Below, in pieces: positions 17,804-26,059 of a stretch of DNA of 64,000 nt; positions within the stretch are counted from its first letter, which is position 1, and each line of letters begins with the position of its first letter. Both the position numbers and the translations under genes were made by a program. This DNA comes from Candidatus Zixiibacteriota bacterium (GTDB lineage Bacteria > Zixibacteria > MSB-5A5 > GN15 > PGXB01). The stretch lies in NCBI GenBank assembly GCA_016933955.1, contig JAFGTT010000032.1, positions 1 to 64,000 on the forward strand. The letters run 5' to 3'. Below the pieces are notes generated by a model that had not been told where the DNA came from, did no database searches, and was given only the letters and a program-made list of their open reading frames with translations.

Positions 17804-18420
17804 GCCAGGTTCTTCAACCTTTCCTCGGGTGATACCAGCTGGGTAATCCGGAGACCGAAGCTCTCCTCGACCACCACCACTTCACCCCGGGCCACACATT
17901 TTTTGTTCACCAGCAGATCGACCGGCTCACCGACCAGTTTGTCCAGTTCGACAATAGAGCCCGGACCAAGAGCCAGAATATCTGAAATCCTCATCCGGGT
18001 TCGTCCCAGTTCAATCGAAACCGGCAAATCGACATCCATCAATAAGTCAATATTGCGGGGAGTCTGGTTTTCGGATTGCATCGACAACTGCTGGAAATCG
18101 GCCTGATGGACCTCGGGCTGAAGCTGCTCCGGCATATCATCGGTCATTCCATCAGCCGCGGACCCGAGAGCATTATCGATAGCTTCCTGACTTAAAAGCT
18201 CCGATCCTTCCCCTGAATTATCATCACCTTCATCCGCGGAGGATTCATCGGGCGAGGATTCGGACTCGTCTCCGGCATCGCCGGCGCCCATCGCCAGCAT
18301 TTCCTTTTCTTCGGGAGTCGGCTCATTGCCCGACTCCTGCCCTGAAACGGCGTCGTCTTTGATTTCCTCATCCGAGGGATTTCCATCCATAGGCAAATTT
18401 ATCCCGTTTTTTTCATCCAT
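17800..18420 (-). CDS. fliN: Flagellar motor switch protein FliN, with long acidic N-terminal extension
   Basis: 206 residues. The C-terminal 80 residues are the FliN/SpoA domain ([37 protein letters not shown]). The first 120 are acidic and disordered. They include [12 protein letters not shown] (75-86), which resembles the CheY-P-binding peptide of FliM (LSQDEIDALL at the start of the neighbouring FliM). This recalls FliY, although no CheC-type domain lies between. It sits 6 bases downstream of fliM. Confidence 0.93.
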   Translation of the reverse strand: MDEKNGINLPMDGNPSDEEIKDDAVSGQESGNEPTPEEKEMLAMGAGDAGDESESSPDESSADEGDDNSGEGSELLSQEAIDNALGSAADGMTDDMPEQLQPEVHQADFQQLSMQSENQTPRNIDLLMDVDLPVSIELGRTRMRISDILALGPGSIVELDKLVGEPVDLLVNKKCVARGEVVVVEESFGLRITQLVSPEERLKNLA

Positions 18421-18426
18421 GCGCGA

Positions 18427-19425
18427 TCACTCCTTCTCTATGACCGGATATATTTCCAATATCTGGCCGGCCCTTCTTTTTCCAAGCAAACCCGGCCGGC
18501 ATAAATATTTCTTTTTCCCCGCCACCATCACCTCGGCTGACTCATTAATCTTGGAATCGGTCGCTACGATATCGCCGATCTTCAATTCCAGGAACTCCCG
18601 CATTTTCAGCTTTGTTTTGGCCAGCGAAATAGCCACCTCGATATCTACATCCTGTATATTATCACGATTTTTCTCGGTACTTTCGCCGATATTCCTTTTC
18701 TTGGTGGCGTCGATCCAGTTCTGGGCCGACAGTTTCTCCATCACCGGTTCCAGCGATACATAAGGATAACAAATCGTTATCAAGCCGGTCGATTTGAACA
18801 GCTTCAATTGCAGTGAAACCACAATCACCGTTTCGCCGGCCGGTATAATTTGCATAAATTGCGGATTGGTTTCGAATGATTTCTGCTCGACCTCGATCGG
18901 CGCGATATTCCGCCATGATTTTTCCAGGTCGCCGTATATTTTACGCGTGATTTTGGACATTACCGTCTTTTCGATCCCGCTCAACTCCCGCTCGATTTCA
19001 AGACTTTTCTCCCCTCCGCCGAAAATGCGATCGATAAAAGCAAAGGACAGGGTCGGGTTATAATCCAGAATACACAATCCTTCCAGAGGTTTAGCGGAAA
19101 AGGTATAGGAACAGGACGGTGTCACCAGCGACATCACATACTCCGAATAATTGATCTGATCGACCGATACCAGATCGACATCAACCATACTCCGCAGAGC
19201 GGTCGAAAGAGTCGAACTGATATGACCGGCAAAGTTATCATGAATGTTTTCCAGCGTCCTCACCTGGTCTTTGGATACCCGGTTGGGATGCTTGAAATCA
19301 TAGGTGACGACGGTTCGGGCCAGTTCCTCCGAAGCTATCGGTGTAAGTTCCGGCTGTTCCGACGGACTCGCCGTTACGGTCGTCAACAAGGCATCGATTT
19401 CGTCTTGTGATAATATCTTCGCCAC
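18427..19425 (-). CDS. fliM: Flagellar motor switch protein FliM
   Basis: 332 residues: N-terminal CheY-P-binding peptide (ILSQDEIDALLTTV, 4-17), a CheC-like middle domain starting at about residue 45 (YDFKHPNRVSKDQVR) and a C-terminal SpoA/FliN-like domain (about 255-330). It forms the C-ring with FliG and FliN and sets rotation sense. It lies 19 bases after fliL. Confidence 0.96.
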   Translation of the reverse strand: MAKILSQDEIDALLTTVTASPSEQPELTPIASEELARTVVTYDFKHPNRVSKDQVRTLENIHDNFAGHISSTLSTALRSMVDVDLVSVDQINYSEYVMSLVTPSCSYTFSAKPLEGLCILDYNPTLSFAFIDRIFGGGEKSLEIERELSGIEKTVMSKITRKIYGDLEKSWRNIAPIEVEQKSFETNPQFMQIIPAGETVIVVSLQLKLFKSTGLITICYPYVSLEPVMEKLSAQNWIDATKKRNIGESTEKNRDNIQDVDIEVAISLAKTKLKMREFLELKIGDIVATDSKINESAEVMVAGKKKYLCRPGLLGKRRAGQILEIYPVIEKE

Positions 19426-19444
19426 GGTCTATCTCCCCTTCACC

Positions 19445-19969
19445 TTACTGAAGGATAAAATCGGTAAAATATACTGCCTGCAGGTCATTGATCTGAAGAA
19501 GCTGCTCCGTCCGCTTCTTGATCTGATACCGCGTGATCTCTTTCTGTTTGGCATCGGAAAGCTGCTCGATGGTTTTGGAGCCCAGGATAGTTATCAGGGC
19601 ATCCTTGATAACCGGTTCCCGCTTTTCAAGCAGTGCCAGAGTTTCTTTGGAGCCCACATCGAAACCGATCGAAACCGAAAGGAACCTGGTTCCGCCCGTT
19701 CCCGAGGGGTTGACGATAATATCCTGCATCATATAGACTTCGGATACTCCGGCGGGCTTTTTGGCTTCCTCACCTTTATGCTCCTCGCTCTTCGCCGCCT
19801 CCGGTTCCTTGGTCGAGGAGCCCGTCAGCCTGGTCCCGGCAAAATAACCACCGACCGCCATTATGACGGCGATGATGAGATAGATAATTATCGGCGAGCT
19901 TTTCTTGCTTTTGCCGGCCGCTCCTTCTTCGGCCAGAGCGGTTTCGTCGCCCAGTTTGTCATCAGCCAT
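19445..19969 (-). CDS. fliL: Flagellar basal-body-associated protein FliL
   Basis: 174 residues: a short cytosolic lead, one membrane segment (about 26-46), a glutamate/lysine linker, and the periplasmic FliL domain (about 78-174) containing IIVNPSGTGGTRFLSVSIG. FliL supports stator function near the motor. motA and motB, which usually sit between flbD and fliL, are absent here. Confidence 0.92.
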   Translation of the reverse strand: MADDKLGDETALAEEGAAGKSKKSSPIIIYLIIAVIMAVGGYFAGTRLTGSSTKEPEAAKSEEHKGEEAKKPAGVSEVYMMQDIIVNPSGTGGTRFLSVSIGFDVGSKETLALLEKREPVIKDALITILGSKTIEQLSDAKQKEITRYQIKKRTEQLLQINDLQAVYFTDFILQ

Positions 19970-19983
19970 ATTATTCCATCCTT

Positions 19984-20202
19984 CTACTGCTTATTATCTC
20001 TTAAACCGACTTTTGCCTCAAGGCTTGATGCCATTCTTCGAAAAGCCGCCACCCTCTTTATAATTTCATCAGGATCTTCCCTGACCATAATTTTCTTCCC
20101 ATCGGTCAGACTGATTATGGTATCGGGCGTCTCCTCGATGAATTCGATGAGGTCATCGTTTATAACAATGACCTCACCGTTCAATTTCGTCACACGAATC
20201 AT
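19984..20202 (-). CDS. flbD: FlbD/SwrD family flagellar protein
   Basis: 72 residues with the family signature: MIRVTKLNGEVIVIN at the start, IEFIEETPDTIISLTDGKK in the middle, and a short C-terminal helix. Small FlbD-type proteins follow flgE in many flagellar operons; SwrD in Bacillus increases motor power. It lies 14 bases after flgE and 14 bases before fliL. Confidence 0.9.
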   Translation of the reverse strand: MIRVTKLNGEVIVINDDLIEFIEETPDTIISLTDGKKIMVREDPDEIIKRVAAFRRMASSLEAKVGLRDNKQ

Positions 20203-20216
20203 CTAATTCCAACCTG

Positions 20217-22124
20217 TTATCTCTTCAGGTTTACCAGTTCATCAAGCATGTTGTCGGAGGTGGTAATAATCCTGGCATTAGCCTGAAAACCTCTCTGAGC
20301 CGTAATCATGCTTGTAAATTCCGAGGCAATATCGACCGAGGACGCTTCCAGGGCCCCCGATGAAATCACGCCCGAAATCGTTTCCCCGGCCACGCCCTCG
20401 ATAGCGTCACCGGAGTTGGCCGAAGCCTGGTACAACGACTGTCCCGCTTTAAGCAAACCGGCCTGATTATTGAAATCGGCCAATATCACCTGAGCCAGCA
20501 CCCGGCTGACACCATTGGTGAAAATGCCGATAATATTGCCGGCTTTATCAATTGAGATTTTGTCAAGAATCCCCAGGCTGTATCCATTTTGCGTCAGGAT
20601 CGAGGCCGTATGAGCCGAGGCGAATCCGGTCAATCCGTCATATTCGCCGATCGTCCCGGAATTGATATTAACCGACATCGGACCGGCCCCGGTTCCCGGA
20701 TCAAACGTGAGGGCCGTGGCCCCGCCATTAAAATTGAAAGACAGAAGTGAACCATCGGGGTTAAACTGCACCGTCCCGCTGCCGCCACCGGTGATTACCT
20801 CGTTATCGTTAAAGGACGCCGTCCAGGTCCAGGTGTTCTGATTGGCCGACTTGAGAAATTCCAGTGTCAAGGCATGTTTGCCGCCCTGGGCATCATAAAC
20901 CGTAATCGACGCGGCATGGGTTGTGTCGGCCGTGTTAATAACCGCCGTCCCGGCGCTCAAACCACTCAGGGTGTCGATTTCCACGCCTCCGTCACCCAGA
21001 CCGTCAATACCGATTGCCAGACCGGAAGTATCATCGACCACAATATCCAGCGTCACCGGGGTCAGAGCCGCGGCTCCAGTTGGAGTAAATACATCCTGGC
21101 AGACAAAAGTATGGTCGGATCCGTTATTGGCTGTAAAGACGCCTCCGAATATCTCATTGACAATATTCCCCGCGACCGCCGCCGAAGATTGAATATTGTA
21201 GTCAACGCCTGAACCGGCCCGTTCCCGAGTGATCTGTATTTCGCCGCCCACCAGCTCGGCATTGACGCCGCTGATCTGGTTGATGGCATTGATCAGGTCA
21301 TTGATTGTAGAATTGACCGTTAATCCCATTACTTCATCAATATGAGTCCCATTATCCCGGGACAGGGTAAAATTACTGGTATCGGTTATCCCGAGACTGG
21401 CCAGAGTCATACTGCCCGACAGCGCACTCCCGCTGGTATTGGTCCCGGTGAAGGTCGAGGTCGTTGCCTGCGCTCCGGTAATTGTCAGGGTGTGGACGCC
21501 GCCGGCGCCGTCCACGGCATCGCCGGTGACATTGTTGATTCCCGTTGTCCCGGCCGACTGCAACGTGGCTTCCGAATCGGTCGCCACCGAATTAAGATTG
21601 TTGCCCAGCGTAACAGCCGTTGTGGCACTGGCCGGATCCTGTTGACCGAATGGCAGCGTGATATTGCCGACCACCGCGCTCGACGGAATATTGCCGTTGG
21701 CGTCAGCCATCTTTCCCTGGACAAACATTCCGGTCGAGGGATCAACCAGGGTCGAATTGGCATCGAATCCAAAAGCTCCGGCCCGGGTGTAATACTTGCC
21801 GCTACCGTCAGACAGCACAAAGAATCCCGACCCCTGGATTGCCAGGTCAGTAATCTGCCCGGTAGTCTCAAGACCGCCCTGCTGGAAAAGATTATCGATC
21901 GTGGAAACCCCCATCCCCAATCCCAGCTGGAGCGGGTTGGTTCCGCCCGATATAGTCGAGGGACGGCCGGCACCTTTGTATGTCTGGACCAGGGCCTCAC
22001 GGAAAGTTACCCGGCCGGTTTTAAAACCGACGGTATTGACATTGGCGATATTATTGCCAATCACATTCATCTTGACCTGGTGGTTTCTAAGTCCCGAAAC
22101 CCCGGCGAACATTGATGCCATCAT
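20217..22124 (-). CDS. flgE: Flagellar hook protein FlgE
   Basis: 635 residues. The N-terminal D0 signature is MFAGVSGLRNHQVKMNVIGN and NIANVNTVGFKTGRVTFREA. The C-terminal D0 helix is ASSVDIASEFTSMITAQRGF. The middle 400 residues hold threonine/serine-rich D1-D3 domains, larger than in the 400-residue enterobacterial FlgE. GGAGG lies 10 bases before the first of two tandem ATG codons. It is exported by the FlhAB/FliPQR gate encoded downstream. Confidence 0.96.
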   Translation of the reverse strand: MMASMFAGVSGLRNHQVKMNVIGNNIANVNTVGFKTGRVTFREALVQTYKGAGRPSTISGGTNPLQLGLGMGVSTIDNLFQQGGLETTGQITDLAIQGSGFFVLSDGSGKYYTRAGAFGFDANSTLVDPSTGMFVQGKMADANGNIPSSAVVGNITLPFGQQDPASATTAVTLGNNLNSVATDSEATLQSAGTTGINNVTGDAVDGAGGVHTLTITGAQATTSTFTGTNTSGSALSGSMTLASLGITDTSNFTLSRDNGTHIDEVMGLTVNSTINDLINAINQISGVNAELVGGEIQITRERAGSGVDYNIQSSAAVAGNIVNEIFGGVFTANNGSDHTFVCQDVFTPTGAAALTPVTLDIVVDDTSGLAIGIDGLGDGGVEIDTLSGLSAGTAVINTADTTHAASITVYDAQGGKHALTLEFLKSANQNTWTWTASFNDNEVITGGGSGTVQFNPDGSLLSFNFNGGATALTFDPGTGAGPMSVNINSGTIGEYDGLTGFASAHTASILTQNGYSLGILDKISIDKAGNIIGIFTNGVSRVLAQVILADFNNQAGLLKAGQSLYQASANSGDAIEGVAGETISGVISSGALEASSVDIASEFTSMITAQRGFQANARIITTSDNMLDELVNLKR

Positions 22125-22152
22125 AACAGTAAATCCTCCTTACCCAATGGCA

Positions 22153-22184
22153 AGGCCTCTCCGTCTATGAACGGAGTCCAGCCT
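22153..22184 (-). promoter_or_regulatory. Stem-loop in the flgE leader
   Basis: CTCCGT and ACGGAG (22159-22164 and 22171-22176) pair around a six-base loop, with outer AGGC/GCCT able to extend the stem. It lies in the 96-base gap before flgE. No U-tract follows, so it is not an intrinsic terminator; a role in mRNA stability or processing is possible. Confidence 0.3.
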
Positions 22185-22220
22185 CGATTATCATTTAGAC
22201 TATTATTAAACACTATTTTT

Positions 22221-22610
22221 CTAAAGTATCACGGCCGAATCGATCGACGTGAAAACCCCCTCCTGCAAACTGGCGCGACTGAAGGCCGTTATTATGGTCC
22301 GGCTTGGAACCGAGGCCACGTAGGCGGCATCATCATCCAGGATCAGAGTATCCTTCGATCCCTTCAGAGCCGCTTTGTCAATCGCCTGTGAAAGCTGACT
22401 GAGCTTCTCATCCGACAACTCAATCCCCCGAGAGTACAGCCGCTGCTGGGCATGTTTGGAAATACTCAGTCCCTGACTGCGCGATAATTCCTCCGAGAAA
22501 GTCGTCTTGAATGATGCCGCTTTCTCTTCGGACTGATTTGCCTGCTCCGTTATGCCGCGATTGGCAATCTCCAGCAGGCGGACTTCTCTGTTAAAATCAC
22601 TGATTTTCAT
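22221..22610 (-). CDS. Flagellar operon protein of the TIGR02530 type
   Basis: 129 residues, cytosolic. The central motif SKHAQQRLYSRGIELSDEKL and the C-terminal DDDAAYVASVPSRTIITAF match the small conserved flagellar operon family found between flgD and flgE. Its role is not established; a chaperone-like function in hook assembly has been suggested for the position. It starts 2 bases after flgD ends. Confidence 0.88.
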   Translation of the reverse strand: MKISDFNREVRLLEIANRGITEQANQSEEKAASFKTTFSEELSRSQGLSISKHAQQRLYSRGIELSDEKLSQLSQAIDKAALKGSKDTLILDDDAAYVASVPSRTIITAFSRASLQEGVFTSIDSAVIL

Positions 22611-22612
22611 TC

Positions 22613-23302
22613 TCAGCCCTCATTCTCATCCGATTCGCTGATAGAATTGACGCCGGACAACGGTATTTCCAGTCCGCCGACCTTCAGATATGCCGAACCA
22701 TCCCGATACACCACACCATCGACGCGACCCTGGATAAAGGTCGAGGGATCGAAACTGCCGCCGCTGGCGTCAATGGCCGATATCTCGACCTGGTAGTACC
22801 CGTCATCAAGTCTCTCGCCGTCATCATCTTTACCATCCCAGACGATGGTATTGGAACCGGCCGCAACATCTTCCTCGGTAATGGTCCGAACCACCGAGCC
22901 GTTAATGTCGGATATGGTTATCGTAACCTTGTCGGCATACTGGGTGGTGGTATAGCCGATCATAGGTGTATTATCACTGTCCAGATAAACACCACTGAAA
23001 GTGGCCTCGACATCTTTGCCGATCAGCGAGGTTGCCATGGTGTTGTTGATAGTCTGCATCTGAAGGTAATCCCAATTCAACGACTCACTGAGCGATTCAT
23101 TGATATTACTCATCTGTTCCAGACTTGAGAACTGGGCCAAATCGGCGATAAAAGCCTCATCATCCATGGGATCCAGCGGATCCTGGTGGGTCATCTTGGT
23201 AATCAAAAGCTGAAGAAAATCGTCTTTTCCCAGCTCTTTCAAGGACCCGGTGGCGATTTCATTGCCATTGGCATCGGTTGCAACCGGTGAAATTATACCC
23301 AT
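22613..23302 (-). CDS. flgD: Flagellar hook capping protein FlgD
   Basis: 229 residues. The N-terminal capping signature is LGKDDFLQLLITKMTHQDPL followed by DDEAFIADLAQFSSLEQM. The C-terminal part is the FlgD Ig-like domain with TIVWDGKDDDGERLDDGYYQ. FlgD caps the growing hook so FlgE can polymerise. It follows fliK by 9 bases. Confidence 0.95.
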   Translation of the reverse strand: MGIISPVATDANGNEIATGSLKELGKDDFLQLLITKMTHQDPLDPMDDEAFIADLAQFSSLEQMSNINESLSESLNWDYLQMQTINNTMATSLIGKDVEATFSGVYLDSDNTPMIGYTTTQYADKVTITISDINGSVVRTITEEDVAAGSNTIVWDGKDDDGERLDDGYYQVEISAIDASGGSFDPSTFIQGRVDGVVYRDGSAYLKVGGLEIPLSGVNSISESDENEG

Positions 23303-23311
23303 AATTATCTC

Positions 23312-25003
23312 CTAAGCCAGCCAGTTGACTCCCCCGGAACCGATATAAAGACCCACTCCGGAAGATCGGTCGACTGATGTCATTTCCGTTGATATCCGAT
23401 TTGCCTGACGGTTTACATCATAGCGGTAACGCCCGTGCGATGACATTCTGTCCGGCGAATATTTCTGCCCGATCTGACCGCCGCCGATTGAAACCTGGAA
23501 GGAATCCAGCTTGATCCCCTTGGACGACAATCCCTCGAATAACTGCTGAAGATTGCTTTCAACAGCCGCCCGGGCGGTGGAATTATCGACCACCATGCGG
23601 CCGCAGATAGCATCATGATGCGAGCTCAAAGTCAGGCGGACCGTTCCCAGATGCTCCGGTTCGAGCTTGATGAATACCGTGCGATTATTATTGGTCCCTT
23701 CCGATTTAACATTGTCCGGAAGGACAAACCGAACCGGCGTTATTTCTTTAGTGTCCGCAGTTGTGCCTGATTTGCCTGAATCGGCAGCCGCCGTATGAGT
23801 GATCTCCGGCGATGTTGTCTTAAGATCAACAGCATTCTTGCTCGATAACTCTCCTGCGGTATTATTCGCTTTTATTATTCCATTTGAATCCGGCTCTTTC
23901 TTTTCCTCGACATGAGTAGAATTCGGTCCGGCAGAACCTGTCCTTCCATCACCGCTTTCAACCGGCTTAACGGCTTCCATTGTCTGCGACTGACCTGCTT
24001 CAACCTGCCTGGATTGGTTCCTGCCGGCATCCTCTGATTTGATAGCCTTGGTGTCTTTGGTAATATGAACCGCCATACCTGGACGCGATAAAACTGATTT
24101 CATATTCTTCTGATGATCATTTTCACCGGCGGAAATTTCCGAATCGGCTTTCAGTCCGTCATTCTCGGGTTTCATCTTCGAATCGCTGATCTCAACCTCA
24201 TTAATGTTGAGCGCATTCTGTAACCGGGTCATACTCTCGGCCATCTTCGAATTGGCCATATCCGGTGTTTGCTTGGTTATGTATGATACCGAAACCTTAA
24301 GGTTTGTCTCCGTTTTTTGATCCGAATTCCCGAGTACCATCGGATCTTCCTCGATTGCGCTATTATCCGTTAACCCGGAAAATATATCAAGGTGTCTGGT
24401 CGATGATCCCGTCGTGGGTACAACGGTATTTGCGGAGAATAACCGGCTATTTAATGATGATGCTTTATCTGATAACGATTCGGTCGGCAGCCCTTCCAAT
24501 CCCGGAATGGAGACCTCCGTTTCGGGTTCCTGTCCGGTATTTATCATATTCTCAACCGGCATGGTTTTTTCCGCCGATATATTAACCAGCCCTTTGACAT
24601 CAGAATTTATTCTATCGAAAAGAATATCGTTTAATACTTGTTCAGAGTCATCCTGTCCCGAGAGCGATAATATGGCCTGTTCCTTGTCTTGACTATCAGC
24701 CGGCCATGTTCCAGTCAGCAAGACTTCCGTCGTTCCGGCCTTAAGGAATAAATCGTTTAACAGAATCGTCTCCTGATTATCCCCCGATAATGCCGATTTT
24801 TTATTTTCCGGCAGAATATCAAGTAATCCCTTACCGCCTATTGCATCCTCTTCTCCATCCGATATTTGTATCCCTTCCAGAAGAAGATCCATGAAATCTC
24901 CACCCGACACATCAGCCGGATTTCCGGCCGGCTGTTTCCCGGTCACATCAACCTGTCCGGTGCCGGTATTCAGGAGATTCATTGTCAGCAGAAACGGATT
25001 CAT
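23312..25003 (-). CDS. fliK: Flagellar hook-length control protein FliK
   Basis: 563 residues. The long N-terminal part is low complexity, rich in Ser, Asp, Glu, Lys and Asn, as expected of the molecular ruler. The conserved C-terminal domain (about 440-515) includes FIKLEPEHLGTVRLTL and LQQLFEGLSSKGIKLDSFQV and contacts FlhB to switch export specificity. It abuts motE (no intergenic base) and precedes flgD. Confidence 0.9.
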   Translation of the reverse strand: MNPFLLTMNLLNTGTGQVDVTGKQPAGNPADVSGGDFMDLLLEGIQISDGEEDAIGGKGLLDILPENKKSALSGDNQETILLNDLFLKAGTTEVLLTGTWPADSQDKEQAILSLSGQDDSEQVLNDILFDRINSDVKGLVNISAEKTMPVENMINTGQEPETEVSIPGLEGLPTESLSDKASSLNSRLFSANTVVPTTGSSTRHLDIFSGLTDNSAIEEDPMVLGNSDQKTETNLKVSVSYITKQTPDMANSKMAESMTRLQNALNINEVEISDSKMKPENDGLKADSEISAGENDHQKNMKSVLSRPGMAVHITKDTKAIKSEDAGRNQSRQVEAGQSQTMEAVKPVESGDGRTGSAGPNSTHVEEKKEPDSNGIIKANNTAGELSSKNAVDLKTTSPEITHTAAADSGKSGTTADTKEITPVRFVLPDNVKSEGTNNNRTVFIKLEPEHLGTVRLTLSSHHDAICGRMVVDNSTARAAVESNLQQLFEGLSSKGIKLDSFQVSIGGGQIGQKYSPDRMSSHGRYRYDVNRQANRISTEMTSVDRSSGVGLYIGSGGVNWLA

Positions 25004-25831
25004 CTAATCCACCTTCACCGTGATTAATTGGGTCGAAAGTTTGGCCGCCCGCTTGGGAGGCATCATAGCCAGAATTTTCGAGGCATTGGCCGGTTTCATC
25101 CTTGGTAGTATTGCCGTCACAATCGAATCCGGAAGATTCGCAAACAGCTTGGCAACTTCATCCGGTTTCATTCCGTCGTACAACCGGGCCAGTTTGATAA
25201 TCCGGGCCGACTCGGCTTGATCCAGTTTAACCAGGCTTTGCCCGACCGTATATTCAAGCGCCTTCAGTTGCCTTTCCCGGCTGTCGATTTCCACCCGGCG
25301 ACGGTTCAGACTGTCCATCTGCTTCTCAATCCAGTTGAGCGTATCCGATGAATCTTTCGGAGTCATTCCCAGCTCTTCAGCCGAATTTTCCATCTCCGGC
25401 GTCCAGAACAGGAAATCCAGTTCCTTCATTATTGCGGCCGTATCGATTTCAAGTATGTCCACATCCTTCTTGGTAAAGCCTGATGAAACCGAATCAGTCT
25501 TGCCGCCCGTGGTCTCTTTATGTGCTATATTATCAGGAGGTATGGCTTTCTTCTGGTGCTCGTCCGAAACCGTTTCACCGGCGGCCGTCTCATGACTGAC
25601 TTCCACCGTTTCCGTTGATGAGGTCTCTTCACCCGCGGGTTTATCATTGTCTCCATTGAAGACAAAGAGAAACAGAACGGCGGCCAGGACAAACGCCCCG
25701 AAGGCGCTCCCGGCCGGAATCAAGTACGGTTTGAATCGATCTATCAGCGAGGCCTTCTTTGGCGGCTCATCGTCCAATCCGTAAACTTCCTCTTCGACTT
25801 TCTCAGCTTTCTTATCTTTATCATCAGCCAT
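25004..25831 (-). CDS. motE: MotE-like flagellar protein with MgtE-N-type domain
   Basis: 275 residues from the ATG at 25831. That start is fixed by the sigma-54 promoter at 25869-25885 (the longer open frame to 25906 would begin upstream of it) and by AGGA a short distance before the ATG. One membrane segment (about 34-54) follows an acidic N-terminus. A long coiled coil (about 180-225) precedes a C-terminal MgtE-N/FliG-like domain with GMKPDEVAKLFANLPD and ILAMMPPKRAAKLS. MotE proteins chaperone or stabilise MotB/stator parts in other bacteria. It heads this flagellar transcription unit. Confidence 0.85.
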   Translation of the reverse strand: MADDKDKKAEKVEEEVYGLDDEPPKKASLIDRFKPYLIPAGSAFGAFVLAAVLFLFVFNGDNDKPAGEETSSTETVEVSHETAAGETVSDEHQKKAIPPDNIAHKETTGGKTDSVSSGFTKKDVDILEIDTAAIMKELDFLFWTPEMENSAEELGMTPKDSSDTLNWIEKQMDSLNRRRVEIDSRERQLKALEYTVGQSLVKLDQAESARIIKLARLYDGMKPDEVAKLFANLPDSIVTAILPRMKPANASKILAMMPPKRAAKLSTQLITVKVD

Positions 25832-25868
25832 ATCAATAGTCCTGACTATAGTTTTCCGACAATTCATT

Positions 25869-25885
25869 AAGCAACGGTTGTGCCA
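25869..25885 (-). promoter_or_regulatory. Sigma-54 promoter of the flagellar cluster
   Basis: The minus strand reads TGGCACAACCGTTGCTT, a near-consensus RpoN -24/-12 promoter (GG and GC ten bases apart). Transcription would start near 25860, about 30 bases before the motE ATG. No obvious sigma-70 boxes compete here. The whole leftward cluster may depend on it. Confidence 0.75.
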
Positions 25886-26059
25886 ACATTGTTTCAACTG
25901 CCACAACGCACTACATCACAATAGGTTGCGGACATGAGAGCAAAGCCGGCGGGCGGAAAAAAGGAATCGTAAAAGAAAAGTTTTCCTGATTGTCAGGTAA
26001 AATTGTTCGGATTGTCGGATATGGATTAAAGAAAAAAGACCGCTACATTATATATGTAT

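Noticed and set aside
25832-25906. Longer N-terminus for MotE
   Set aside because: It would start upstream of the sigma-54 promoter at 25869-25885 and has no family support.
25985-25997. Stem CCTGA-TTG-TCAGG as a terminator for mtaB
   Set aside because: Only five base pairs, and the U-rich sequence is not adjacent on the mtaB strand.
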